Shown here in pieces: positions 36,179 to 45,073 of a stretch of DNA of 64,000 nt (within the stretch, counting starts at the first letter, position 1; the number at the start of each line of letters is the position of its first letter). The stretch comes from a bacterium (GTDB taxonomy: Bacteria > Verrucomicrobiota > Kiritimatiellia > CAIKKV01 > CAITUY01), in the NCBI GenBank assembly GCA_037143175.1, contig JBAWZF010000012.1:1-64000 (forward strand). Direction: 5' to 3'. Made by a program: the position numbers and the translations under genes. Under the pieces are notes generated by a model, which was given only the letters and a program-made list of their open reading frames with translations, searched no databases and was not told the origin of the DNA.

Positions 36179-36712
36179 TTACTGGGCTGCGGGACGGAGG
36201 CGGCGGGCGAGCTTGTTTTTAAGGGTTTCGTAGGTGTTGAAAACAATCGGACAGCAATCGTAATTTTCGACGGATTGGCGGACCCTGAAAACGAAGCCGC
36301 GCCGGTGTAAATGGGGGTAGGACCGGCAATCACGTGGGCGAACTTCATAGACTGTGCAATGTTTCTGTTTCAAGAAGGGGCAGGGGCGTTTTTGAAAAAT
36401 CAAAACGTCTTTTTTGTCCTGCTTTATTTTCTGGAGATATCGGGCGGTAAATGATTTCAAGGTCATCCCGAGGTGGCGGGCCAGCCGTTTGGCATCGGCA
36501 AGGGTCAGCGTAGGATTGAGCTTGCGACAGCAGTTGGCGCAGTCGGTACAATCTACTTTTCGCGTGATCGCGCTGTAGGCCTGCTCAACGGCCTGATCGA
36601 TGGCCTTGATGGAGTAGGGTAACTCCCTCACATACATTCGAAAATCATCATTCTCCGCCTGCCGGAGTTTTCCCAACCGTTTGATGGTTTTAAGTTCCGT
36701 GATGATATTCAT
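36179..36712 (-). CDS. YkgJ-family cysteine cluster protein
   Basis: A 177-residue protein with the CxxCxxCC-type cluster: CTDCANCCRK (about 55-64), then CPFLKQKHCTVYEVRPRDCRSYPH (with further Cys) and a late DCC. These cysteines are expected to hold an Fe-S cluster or zinc. Relatives are uncharacterised; some are named FliB-like methylase parts because of this domain. It lies 8 bases downstream of the Orn-like gene and is probably in its operon. A much smaller YkgJ-type gene is at 52724. Confidence 0.88.
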   Translation of the reverse strand: MNIITELKTIKRLGKLRQAENDDFRMYVRELPYSIKAIDQAVEQAYSAITRKVDCTDCANCCRKLNPTLTLADAKRLARHLGMTLKSFTARYLQKIKQDKKDVLIFQKRPCPFLKQKHCTVYEVRPRDCRSYPHLHRRGFVFRVRQSVENYDCCPIVFNTYETLKNKLARRLRPAAQ

Positions 36713-36720
36713 AAAGGTAG

Positions 36721-37338
36721 TTATACCGTTTTAATGAAATGGCGCCGGTAGAAATTCAATTCGGCAATGGAGCACATCACGTCATAGAGTGCATCATGCC
36801 GTTTTGCCTGTTTGGGCAGGATCCAGCCGGAGAGATAGTCCTGCATCAGGGTAATATTTTCCTTCTCGAACTCCGGTCCGAGCTTGGCATCCAACCAGAG
36901 GATTTTCAGAGAGCTGACGTCCAGCATTCTGTAATGGAGTCGCGTCAGGAATTGTGGCAGATATCGCTGGGCAAACCACCAGTCGGCATGGATGGTATTC
37001 CCCGCCAGTATAGGACGGTCTTTGATTTTTGCCACCATCGGCCCCACCAGAGCGTCAATGGTAGAGGCTAGAAGGTGGTCCACATCCGACACGGTGGGGG
37101 CGTTTTCTGAACGGGCCTGAGTGACGATATCCGGACACTCTTTCGCCACAAAGTCACTGACGGATGCCGTTAGAGGAAGTCGAACAGGTGTCACCAGATC
37201 CTTTTCCGCGGGGGCTATCCTACGCCCCTGCATGTCGGTAATAACCATGGCAACCTGCAGCAGGTGGGCCTGTTCAAGCTCTAAGGTCGAATATTCGGTG
37301 TCAAACCAGACGAGATACGGTCCTGCTGATGCGTTCAT
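36721..37338 (-). CDS. Oligoribonuclease-like DEDDh exonuclease
   Basis: A 205-residue 3'-5' exonuclease of the Orn group. The first acidic motif is WFDTEYSTLE (Orn usually WIDLEMTGL), the middle one GNTIHADWWFAQRYLP, RMLDVSSLKIL follows, and the last is KRHDALYDVMCSIAELNFYRRHFI. Orn clears the last dinucleotides of RNA and linearised c-di-GMP. Several motif residues differ from classical Orn, so it may be a relative with altered substrate choice. It is followed by the YkgJ-type gene. Confidence 0.82.
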   Translation of the reverse strand: MNASAGPYLVWFDTEYSTLELEQAHLLQVAMVITDMQGRRIAPAEKDLVTPVRLPLTASVSDFVAKECPDIVTQARSENAPTVSDVDHLLASTIDALVGPMVAKIKDRPILAGNTIHADWWFAQRYLPQFLTRLHYRMLDVSSLKILWLDAKLGPEFEKENITLMQDYLSGWILPKQAKRHDALYDVMCSIAELNFYRRHFIKTV

Positions 37339-37354
37339 GAGTTCCCTGTGATTT

Positions 37355-37388
37355 AGGATTAGGATTACGATTACGATTCGGATTACGA
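37355..37388. repeat. 6-bp-period microsatellite upstream of orn-like gene
   Basis: AGGATT, AGGATT, ACGATT, ACGATT, CGGATT, then ACGA: five and a half units of six bases with a GATT core. It lies in the 66-base gap between the SNF2 gene end and the Orn-like start. Here the period is six, unlike the seven of the other arrays. Confidence 0.5.
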
Positions 37389-37404
37389 GAATGATGAGAA
37401 GGGG

Positions 37405-40400
37405 TTACAAGGTCAGCAAGTCCTGGATATCCGTCCAGGTCATGGCCGTGAAGGCATTCTCGCCGGTGGTCAGGGTGGCGTCGATAATGGCCTTTTTGCG
37501 GCGCTGTAACTCGAGCACTTTTTCTTCAACGGTACCCTTGGTAATGAGTTTGACGCTGTAAACGGTTCGTTTCTGGCCGATACGATGGGCTCGATCGGTG
37601 GCCTGATTCTCCACGGCGGGATTCCACCAGGGGTCGAAATGGATGACCATGTCGGCACCCGTCAGGTTCAATCCGACGCCACCGGCTTTCAAACTGATCA
37701 GGAATACTGGAATCTTGCGATCGGTATTGAATTTGTGGACCACGCTCATACGATCCTTGGTGGCGCCATCCAAGTAACAATAGGGGATTTGTTTGTGATC
37801 CATCTGAGCGCGCAGGATGGTGAGCATGGAGACGAACTGACTGAATACCAGGACGCGGTGTCCGCCGTCCAAAGCCTCGTCCAGGAGTTCGAAGAAGAGC
37901 TCCATTTTGGCTGATGGCGCCTCGACTTTTAGCCCTTCCATCTTGAGGAGATCAAGGTGGCAGCAAACCTGACGCAGGCGCAACAGGGTCTTGAGCACTT
38001 CCATGCGTGATTTCTGGAAGCCCTGTTTGGCAACCAGATCGGTAAGTTTGTTACGCGAACTGTCGATCAGCTGTTTGTACACGGCCTTCTGGTCGGCGCT
38101 GAGGGTGCAGGCCGCAATGCGTTCGATGCGTGGCGGCAGATCTTTTGCCACGTCGACCTTCAGGCGGCGCATCAGAAAAGGCTGGAGCTTGCGGCGGAGT
38201 CGGGCTTGTGCCGCTTCGCCTTCCGGCCCACCACCGGCAATCGGCAGTTCGCAGTTGTGCCGGAAACTGTCATGACTGCCCAGATAATGCGGCATCAGGA
38301 AGTCCATAATCGACCACAGGTCTGACACGCTGTTTTCAATGGGTGTACCGGTGAGCACCACTTTATGAAAGGCCTTCATCTCCTTCGCGACAATGGCATT
38401 TTGGGTGGATCGGTTTTTAATATGCTGGGCTTCGTCCAGCACCAGAACGCCAAAGTCATGTTCCCGATAATGCTCTGCATCGCGTCGGAGCAGGGCGTAG
38501 GAGGTCACCACCAGATGGGCTTGCGGCAACTCTGCCCACTTGGCATGCCGATCAATTCCAGAGAGCGTGAGGACCTTCAGTGACGGCACGAAGCGCTGAG
38601 CTTCTTCGGCCCAGTTTCCCACAAGACTGGTAGGGCAGACAATCAGGCATGGTTTTCCGCGGACGGCGGGATGAAAGCGTTCCATCTGTAACCAGACCAA
38701 GGTTTGAAGCGTTTTCCCCAGTCCCATTTCGTCGGCCAGAATTCCGCCAAACGTGTTGGTCTCCAGGAAGCGCAGCCAACTGACCCCTTCCTTCTGGTAG
38801 GGGCGGAGAATGGCATCGAGGGCGGGTGGAATCGTGGCCGGTTCAATAGCGAGACCATCCGACTGTCTCTGCGCCTGATTGCGCCATGCCAGCGGGGCTT
38901 CGACGTCCACGCCGTCAAGGGCATCAAGGGAGTTTTTAACATACGAGGCGTAAACGGACGGCATGCGGAACACACCGGGTTGGGTGCTCTCGCCGCTGGA
39001 ACAATCCCGGAAGACTTCGATCATGCCCTCAATCGCCTCGGCGTCCAGCATGATGGTCCGGCCGTTGTGGTCGATGAACGAGTCCCCTTTACGCAGGGCA
39101 CGTTGGATTTCGGCGGAGGTGAGGCGGTTGCCGGTGCCATCTTCAAAGTCAAAGCCGACCTCAAACCAGCCTGACTCCTCATCCTTGTAATTAATATGAA
39201 CAACCGGAGTGGCAAATTCGGCCTTTTCCATGAAACCGTCGACCCGGCCTTCCAGTTCGACCTTCCAGCCTTTACGCCGCAGGGCGGGGACATGACTGCC
39301 GAGGAAGTTCAATACTTCCCGACATCCCACCACGGGTGTAAAAGTGTCACCGGTTTCCCCTTTGAACCCGTATTGGGCCAGAAATTCGGTGGCCCTTTTC
39401 TCGGCGTCAAGATTCCGGACCAGGTAGCGGAGAAAGTCATTCGGGTCCGGAATGGCAAAATGTCCCTGGGGATCTTTTTTGACGGTCACCATTTTGAAAC
39501 CGTTGTATTCGGCATATAGGGTTCCGGCGAGTGAGGCCGGACTTCCCTTGATGACGAATCTGAATTTGGGTTGGGCTGGCTCGATGGGGAATAGTTCCAG
39601 GGACAGATCGCTTTCCACCCTCATGAATCCTGCCAGCATCGGCAGTTCTGCCTGCATGAAGCGGGGGACAGAGGTTCGGGGAATGATGACGGGTTCAACG
39701 TAAATGGAGCGGATCGGGTCTGGTAAAATCTGTTCTAAAGGCCAGAAATGATTGGCCCCGAATACCCAGCCATGCCGACCGGCTACCACGTACAGCGGGA
39801 TTTCGGTGGCTTGGCGGAACGGGATCTCAGTGTGAATCATCAAGATCAGTTCCCCATTATCGCGGTCGAGATCAAGATGCAGGAATGAGGTGAGTTTCGT
39901 GGCGGTGACGGTTATGGGCAGGGGGTTCTGTTCTTCCTCAATCTGAAGCCCTTGCAATAATTGCAATAAGGAGACGAAGTCCTGCGGTTTGAGATCGATC
40001 TCGCTTTGGGCGGGTCCCTCGCAGATATCTTCCAGTACGAAAAGGACGGATTCATCCTTTTGATTAAGACCCAGACTCGTGGTCGGGGGGACATTGCTGA
40101 GAGGAATGACCTGATCCTTGATCAGGGCATCACAGCGGATCGGGATCCGATGATTCAAAACTTCACGACGCCAGCCACTCTTGAGGGTTAGCCGGATATG
40201 TGCGTCCGTACTTCCGGGGGTGCCATTGCGGGTGCGCTTGACATAGGCTGCTTCATTAAATTTGGCGATACGCTCGGCACGGCGGAGTTCTTCCTGCCGC
40301 TTCGCCTCCATCTCCGGATTATTGGCGCGGCGGATCAATTCCAGACATAAGGCGACCACATGGGCACAGATGATGCCCCGCTCCTTGCTATCCCGACAAG

Positions 40401-40608
40401 GGCAGTGATTCTGGGCAGACCCATCTTGCAGGATACGTACCGAGGTTTTTAGAGGCCGGTTGCTCCAGAGAACGGTGCCGGTGACGAAGGGTTCTTCATA
40501 AGCTACATCCTGAACCAGGCCCCGCTCAACCAAAGCCTTGGCATCCTGGAAGACGCGTTGGCCCGCCCAGTTGATCAGGATTTTGTGTGTGATGGGAGCT
40601 CGGGTCAT
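37405..40608 (-). CDS. SWIM zinc-finger / SNF2-family ATPase
   Basis: A 1067-residue SNF2-type translocase. The N-terminus holds a SWIM-type finger (CPCRDSKERGIICAHVVA). A long middle region precedes the motor: LADEMGLGKTLQT (ATP loop), the DEAQ box VLDEAQHIKN, TGTPIENSVSDLWSI, then the second lobe with VLVFSQFVSM, GGVGLNLTGAD and QATDRAHRIGQKR. It resembles bacterial HepA/RapA-like helicases and probably moves on DNA to strip or remodel proteins, with the SWIM finger binding DNA or protein. The start overlaps the prmA stop by four bases. Confidence 0.93.
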   Translation of the reverse strand: MTRAPITHKILINWAGQRVFQDAKALVERGLVQDVAYEEPFVTGTVLWSNRPLKTSVRILQDGSAQNHCPCRDSKERGIICAHVVALCLELIRRANNPEMEAKRQEELRRAERIAKFNEAAYVKRTRNGTPGSTDAHIRLTLKSGWRREVLNHRIPIRCDALIKDQVIPLSNVPPTTSLGLNQKDESVLFVLEDICEGPAQSEIDLKPQDFVSLLQLLQGLQIEEEQNPLPITVTATKLTSFLHLDLDRDNGELILMIHTEIPFRQATEIPLYVVAGRHGWVFGANHFWPLEQILPDPIRSIYVEPVIIPRTSVPRFMQAELPMLAGFMRVESDLSLELFPIEPAQPKFRFVIKGSPASLAGTLYAEYNGFKMVTVKKDPQGHFAIPDPNDFLRYLVRNLDAEKRATEFLAQYGFKGETGDTFTPVVGCREVLNFLGSHVPALRRKGWKVELEGRVDGFMEKAEFATPVVHINYKDEESGWFEVGFDFEDGTGNRLTSAEIQRALRKGDSFIDHNGRTIMLDAEAIEGMIEVFRDCSSGESTQPGVFRMPSVYASYVKNSLDALDGVDVEAPLAWRNQAQRQSDGLAIEPATIPPALDAILRPYQKEGVSWLRFLETNTFGGILADEMGLGKTLQTLVWLQMERFHPAVRGKPCLIVCPTSLVGNWAEEAQRFVPSLKVLTLSGIDRHAKWAELPQAHLVVTSYALLRRDAEHYREHDFGVLVLDEAQHIKNRSTQNAIVAKEMKAFHKVVLTGTPIENSVSDLWSIMDFLMPHYLGSHDSFRHNCELPIAGGGPEGEAAQARLRRKLQPFLMRRLKVDVAKDLPPRIERIAACTLSADQKAVYKQLIDSSRNKLTDLVAKQGFQKSRMEVLKTLLRLRQVCCHLDLLKMEGLKVEAPSAKMELFFELLDEALDGGHRVLVFSQFVSMLTILRAQMDHKQIPYCYLDGATKDRMSVVHKFNTDRKIPVFLISLKAGGVGLNLTGADMVIHFDPWWNPAVENQATDRAHRIGQKRTVYSVKLITKGTVEEKVLELQRRKKAIIDATLTTGENAFTAMTWTDIQDLLTL

Positions 40609-41528
40609 ATGAGATGGACTGTATCCCGTTTTTTCATACAGAGGGTGGTCCATTCGCCACGTTGAATGCTCTCGACGACACTCAGGTATTGTGCCTCAAA
40701 GGCGGCTTGGACATCGGCAGCCTGGGGATTGAGAATACCGGACAGAATGATGCAAGCTTGGGGGATGGGGGCCATAAAGGTTACGAGCACTTGTGCGTTG
40801 GCAATCAACACCGTGGCCAGAATATTGGCGACGACAATGTCGCAAGCACCTTCAAGTCCCGCTTCCGAGACATCCCCCGTCATGAACCTGATTTGGTCGG
40901 CCACGCCATTCAGTTCTGCATTCTCACGTGCGATTCGAACGGCAAGGGGATCATTGTCCAGTGCGATCAGCCGGGAATACCCCAATTTGGCGGCAGCAAT
41001 GGTGAGGATTCCCGAACCGCAGCCCAGGTCGGCGAAGGTAGCACCGGAGTGTGTTACGGCCAGCTGGTCAATCATTTCCAAGCAACCACGAGTGGTGCCA
41101 TGTTGTCCGGTACCAAAGCTCATGCCGGGATCAATTTCAACCACGATGTCGTCGGGGTGTGCGGGACAGGTTTCCCATGATGGCTTGATCCAGATCCGGT
41201 CTGAAACTTTTTCGGTGTGGAAAAATTTCTTCCAGGCTTCAGCCCAATCTTCAACGGGAAGTTCGCGGATGACACTTTTCAGGGCATCCTGTCCCTGGTG
41301 GGGGGCCAGAACGGCCGCCATCGCCGCGAGGCGATGTTCAGCCTCTGCCTTGGTGGCACAAAAATACTCAATGATGGCCAGATCGCGGTCAGCGTCAAAC
41401 CAGGCCGTGCATTGATCATCGCCCCCTTCGACAGAATAGTCATCGTAGAGCTCTGCAAGCCGGCTGGAGGTTTCCAGACGGGCAACATAAAGGAGGGGAA
41501 AATCAGGTTTGGAGGCGGGTTTCGTCAT
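40605..41528 (-). CDS. prmA: Ribosomal protein L11 methyltransferase PrmA
   Basis: A 307-residue SAM methyltransferase. An N-terminal substrate-recognition domain with WAEAWKKFFHTEKVSDRIWIKPSW leads to DPGMSFGTGQHGTTRGCLEMI, the SAM site FADLGCGSGILTIAAAKLG and the catalytic-type VVANILATVL. It trimethylates L11. It sits in the chain rnhC-prmA-SNF2 with four-base overlaps on both sides, so the three are translated from one message. Confidence 0.93.
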   Translation of the reverse strand: MTKPASKPDFPLLYVARLETSSRLAELYDDYSVEGGDDQCTAWFDADRDLAIIEYFCATKAEAEHRLAAMAAVLAPHQGQDALKSVIRELPVEDWAEAWKKFFHTEKVSDRIWIKPSWETCPAHPDDIVVEIDPGMSFGTGQHGTTRGCLEMIDQLAVTHSGATFADLGCGSGILTIAAAKLGYSRLIALDNDPLAVRIARENAELNGVADQIRFMTGDVSEAGLEGACDIVVANILATVLIANAQVLVTFMAPIPQACIILSGILNPQAADVQAAFEAQYLSVVESIQRGEWTTLCMKKRDTVHLI

Positions 41529-42541
41529 TCTGACTCCTGGCTTTTGGCGCCTGACTTCTTCGGAAATCGGCTATAAGGCTTTGATTGAACTGCGCCATCC
41601 GGGCCCAGCACGGCGCGGGTCTCGTGAACACGTGCCAGAACGGACTCGGTGGTTTTGAAATGGCATTTGGCCGTATCTAGTAAAACCTTCGGGGAATGCT
41701 TTTTGATCAGTTCCACGGCGGCCATTTGAACCATCTCGGAGGCTCCTTTGGGAAGTTTGACGCCGTACTGTTCGCCCAGTCGTTGAATTCCAAGGACAAA
41801 AGCTTCCCGTGCCAAGATAGAGGCGGCGGCCACGGCCAGATCCGCTTCAGCGCGGTGCATTTGGACCAGTTCAATTTTTTTGCCCTTATTCATCAAAGCG
41901 CGCTTTACCTGCTCTTTGCTGCCGAACTGATCTGAGATCGCGCGCGGACAAGTGGGGATTTTTTCCAGCATGTTTTCGATGGCGCGGGCATGTCCCCAGG
42001 CTAGCATGGCGTTGACGCTCCGCATTTTGGCGTACAGTTGATTGTATTTGCCCGGGCCGATATGGATCAGCGTAAAGCGATCCCCCAGAAGTTTCCGGAT
42101 TTCGCGGGCGAGTTCAAGAATACGCTTGTCGGTGGAGATTTTCTTGCTGTCTTTGACCCCCAGTTCACGCATCTTTTCAATGATCGGTTGATCAGTGTAG
42201 GCGCTGGCAATGACCATGGGGCCGAAAAAATCGCCTTTTCCGCTTTCATCTACACCGATATGTGGGGCCAGGGCCTCGGGGTTAAGCACGTCTTCATAGC
42301 CAACTTGGGCGGACATCAGAACCAGCGGTTCGAGAGTAAAGGTGACGAAATCCTGCGCTCCCTTGCCCTGTACACAGACTTTGCCTGAGGTATAGAGAAC
42401 AATCCTGCAATGATCGCCGTCAACGGCAATAGTGGAATAGGGCACGGTTGCCCGCTTATAGTTCCCCCCTTCGAGGAGCATAATCAGGGCCGCCTGCTGG
42501 ATTTCAGACAACTCAAATGTGAACGAATTTCGTTGTTCCAT
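41525..42541 (-). CDS. rnhC: Ribonuclease HIII
   Basis: A 338-residue type 2 RNase H with the HIII layout: an N-terminal TBP-like domain (about 1-90) and a nuclease domain starting IGVDESGKGDFFGPMVIA (the DEsGkG motif), then LGVKDSKKIS and HRAEADLAVAAASILAREAF. It cuts RNA in RNA-DNA hybrids. It is an uneven family in bacteria, common in Firmicutes, Chlamydiae and some relatives, which is one weak clue to the host lineage. It is the first gene of the rnhC-prmA-SNF2 operon. Confidence 0.95.
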   Translation of the reverse strand: MEQRNSFTFELSEIQQAALIMLLEGGNYKRATVPYSTIAVDGDHCRIVLYTSGKVCVQGKGAQDFVTFTLEPLVLMSAQVGYEDVLNPEALAPHIGVDESGKGDFFGPMVIASAYTDQPIIEKMRELGVKDSKKISTDKRILELAREIRKLLGDRFTLIHIGPGKYNQLYAKMRSVNAMLAWGHARAIENMLEKIPTCPRAISDQFGSKEQVKRALMNKGKKIELVQMHRAEADLAVAAASILAREAFVLGIQRLGEQYGVKLPKGASEMVQMAAVELIKKHSPKVLLDTAKCHFKTTESVLARVHETRAVLGPDGAVQSKPYSRFPKKSGAKSQESE

Positions 42542-42646
42542 AAACGCTTAGTTATATCAAACTTCTCATGGCAGGCAAAATATATTTGGGCCACAACGCC
42601 CTAATAGCCGGATGACGATTTAAGAACCCTTATGGCACACCATCAT

Positions 42647-42726
42647 CACGCGGCTCAGACTCCAAAAAAAATATCTAGAAGATAAAGATCATTCTACTGG
42701 AGGGCGAAGCTTGTCTGAGCCGCGTG
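42647..42726. repeat. 14-bp perfect inverted repeat with 52-base loop
   Basis: CACGCGGCTCAGAC (42647-42660) is the exact reverse complement of GTCTGAGCCGCGTG (42713-42726). The spacer is AT-rich at first and then GGAGGGCGAAGC. It lies in the 207-base gap between rnhC and the radical SAM gene, where no gene is seen. The arms have no T-run after them. It could be a small mobile palindrome or REP-like unit, or a long stem at the end of the radical SAM transcript. Confidence 0.6.
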
Positions 42727-42748
42727 GACAGGGCGTCAAAATATAGCG

Positions 42749-43630
42749 TCACTTCTTATCAAACCGCAGCCGATAAGTACATCGGCGGCAGAGCGGTTCT
42801 GTGATGTGACCCCGCCCAAAACCATCCCTCATCGTTTGGGCCCTTGGAGCGGCAAGTATCTCTGCGAGTGTTTGTTCTTCCAAATTGCCCAGGGCCGTAA
42901 CGCCATTCCGGTCGAGGCAGCAGGGGACCACGGTGCCATCAACGAGCACCGCCAACTGATCGTTTAAGCCCGGGCATCGGCCGGATTCCCCAAGATCAGG
43001 CGCCTCGAGGTTCGGCCATTCAAATCGTTCTGCGGTATTAATGAAAAGGTAGTCGCTGATTCGTAGTGCCCCTTTGGCCTGTAGCGTTCGGATCATTTGG
43101 TCGGGTGTTCCATTGAAATGCCCTGAGGTGCAGAGCGCGGTTAAAAAGAACTGGGTTGCTGGGGAATTCAGGCTATGTTCGCGGTTCCAGAGGCGTAGGC
43201 TGATGTTCGGGTGTATTTTTTGAGCGAAAATGAACTCGATGATTCGGGAGGTATAGGGCTCGACGTTCTGGCCGGCATTTGCTTCAAGACTATGGAGCGA
43301 GATACTGATTTGTTGTATGGCGGGAGAATTGAGAAGGAGTGCCGTGTGATGGGAAAGGAGTGTGCCGTTGGTCACAAGGTTCACTTTGGCTCCGTGTGCA
43401 GCGCAAAGGGTTAGAATAGAACTGAATTCAGGGTGATGGAGCGGTTCCCCCATGATGTGGAGGTGCAGGATCCCTGAAAGTGGCGCCAGTGTAGCGATAT
43501 ACCGCTCCGCACGGCCTAGGTCGATGTGTTCGATTGGTCGCGTGGTGCCGGGACAGAATTCACATACAAGGTTACAGGCGTTTGTGATTTCGAGGTATAT
43601 TTTACGAAATTTCAATAGTGGGCATTCCAA
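42749..43630 (-). CDS. Radical SAM protein with SPASM-type C-terminus
   Basis: A 293-residue radical SAM enzyme. The cluster motif is CNLVCEFC (NACNLVCEFCPG), followed by LHIMGEPLHHPEF, the usual GEP segment, and LVTNGTLL. A C-terminal cysteine-rich part (GRCPGLNDQ, VVPCCLDRNG, EPLCRRCTYR) looks like a SPASM/twitch auxiliary cluster site. SPASM enzymes modify peptides or proteins, but no precursor peptide was seen nearby and the substrate is unknown. The start appears to be a TTG; no better start exists before the motif. Confidence 0.85.
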   Translation of the reverse strand: MECPLLKFRKIYLEITNACNLVCEFCPGTTRPIEHIDLGRAERYIATLAPLSGILHLHIMGEPLHHPEFSSILTLCAAHGAKVNLVTNGTLLSHHTALLLNSPAIQQISISLHSLEANAGQNVEPYTSRIIEFIFAQKIHPNISLRLWNREHSLNSPATQFFLTALCTSGHFNGTPDQMIRTLQAKGALRISDYLFINTAERFEWPNLEAPDLGESGRCPGLNDQLAVLVDGTVVPCCLDRNGVTALGNLEEQTLAEILAAPRAQTMRDGFGRGHITEPLCRRCTYRLRFDKK

Positions 43631-43747
43631 TAGGTTTTATGGACAAGGCAATGTATTCACGGTGATTGTTTCCGCTTCGGGATTCAAGAACAATCGCCGT
43701 GACTTTGTGAATGGGGCATGCCTAGTATCCCGCAAGGATTTATCATC

Positions 43748-45073
43748 ATGAGAACGAGGTCTGCATTGGATGTTATCATAATAGGGTTTGGCCCCGCAGG
43801 CATGTTTGCGGCCCTCGAGCTTCTTGATCATGGGATCAAGCCGCTCATCTTCGAGAGGGGCAAGAAGATCGAAGAGCGGGATATTGATGTTCAACGATTT
43901 ATCAGGGAAAGGACATTGGATCCTGAATCCAATATCCAGTTTGGTGAAGGTGGCGCCGGTTCCTACTCGGATGGAAAACTGTTTTCGAGGATCAACAATT
44001 CAGTCCATGCCAACAAGGTCTTGGATACGTTTATCAAGTTCGGTGCTCCGGAGGAAATCGGGCATGTCCGCAAGCCACATCTGGGAACTGACGTATTGTG
44101 TGGAATTGTCCGCAAAATCAGGGCCTCTGTTCTCGATCGGGGCGGGGAGATTCATTATTCCTCAAGAATGACCGATCTGCTTGTTTCTGACGGCGAAGTC
44201 TCCGGTGTCGTGATCAATGGGGAGAAGGAATATCGTGCGTCAAAAGTCTATCTGGCGGTGGGACATTCTGCGCGCGACACTTTTGAGTTACTCCAAAAGA
44301 GAGGCGTGGCTCTGGAGCAGAAACCCATTTCTATCGGCGTGCGGATTGAACATCCTGTTGAGTTGATCAATCATATACGATATGGAGGAAAAGGGCAGGA
44401 TCCGTCCTGCGTGGGAGCGGCAACGTATTCTTTCAACAATACCAATAAAAGGACCGGAAGAGGCGTATATACCTTCTGTATGTGTCCGGGCGGGGAGATT
44501 GTGAATGCATCGTCAGAGAACGGGTTAATGGTTCTTAACGGCATGAGTTACTCCGCGCGGACGTCTGCGTTCTCAAATTCGGCGCTTGTTGTGAGTTGCC
44601 ATACTGCGGATTATCAATCGTCAGATCCATTGGCAGGCATTGATTTCCAGAAGGCGATTGAGAGAAAGGCCTTTGAAGTAGCTGGGGGAGGCTGGAAGGC
44701 GCCTGCTCAGAATCTCGTGGATTTTTTAAGTGGCCGAGCCTCTTCCGGATTAAATCCGAATTCCTTTAAGATGGGAACTGCCTCTGTTGTTCTAAATGGA
44801 ATCTTTCCACAATTCATATGCGATGAACTTATGAATGCCTTTGCCGCGTGGAAGGAAGAGTATCCCTTATTTGTTTCAGAACATGCGATCCTGCTAGCCT
44901 CGGAAACAAGAACGTCCTCGCCTGTGAGAATCGTCCGAGGCGAAACGCGTGAGTCAGTGAATGTTAAAAACCTTTTCCCGATAGGTGAAGGGGCTGGCTA
45001 CGCGGGGGGGATAACGAGCTCGGCGATTGATGCCATCAAGGCGGTCGAACGCAGTTTTAACCTTACGGCATGA
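43748..45073 (+). CDS. FAD-dependent dehydrogenase, COG2509 type, short form
   Basis: A 441-residue flavoprotein, paralogue of the long form at 34251. It begins with the FAD strand VIIIGFGPAGMFAALELL, has IFERGKKIEERD, LDPESNIQFGEGGAGSYSDGKLFSR, YTFCMCPGGEIVNASSE and LFPIGEGAGYAGGITSSAID. It lacks the extra N-terminal domain. The function of the COG2509 group is not established. The ATG at 43748 gives the natural N-terminus. It is divergent from the radical SAM gene (117-base gap) and overlaps the converging Nramp gene by 11 bases. Confidence 0.87.
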   Translation: MRTRSALDVIIIGFGPAGMFAALELLDHGIKPLIFERGKKIEERDIDVQRFIRERTLDPESNIQFGEGGAGSYSDGKLFSRINNSVHANKVLDTFIKFGAPEEIGHVRKPHLGTDVLCGIVRKIRASVLDRGGEIHYSSRMTDLLVSDGEVSGVVINGEKEYRASKVYLAVGHSARDTFELLQKRGVALEQKPISIGVRIEHPVELINHIRYGGKGQDPSCVGAATYSFNNTNKRTGRGVYTFCMCPGGEIVNASSENGLMVLNGMSYSARTSAFSNSALVVSCHTADYQSSDPLAGIDFQKAIERKAFEVAGGGWKAPAQNLVDFLSGRASSGLNPNSFKMGTASVVLNGIFPQFICDELMNAFAAWKEEYPLFVSEHAILLASETRTSSPVRIVRGETRESVNVKNLFPIGEGAGYAGGITSSAIDAIKAVERSFNLTA

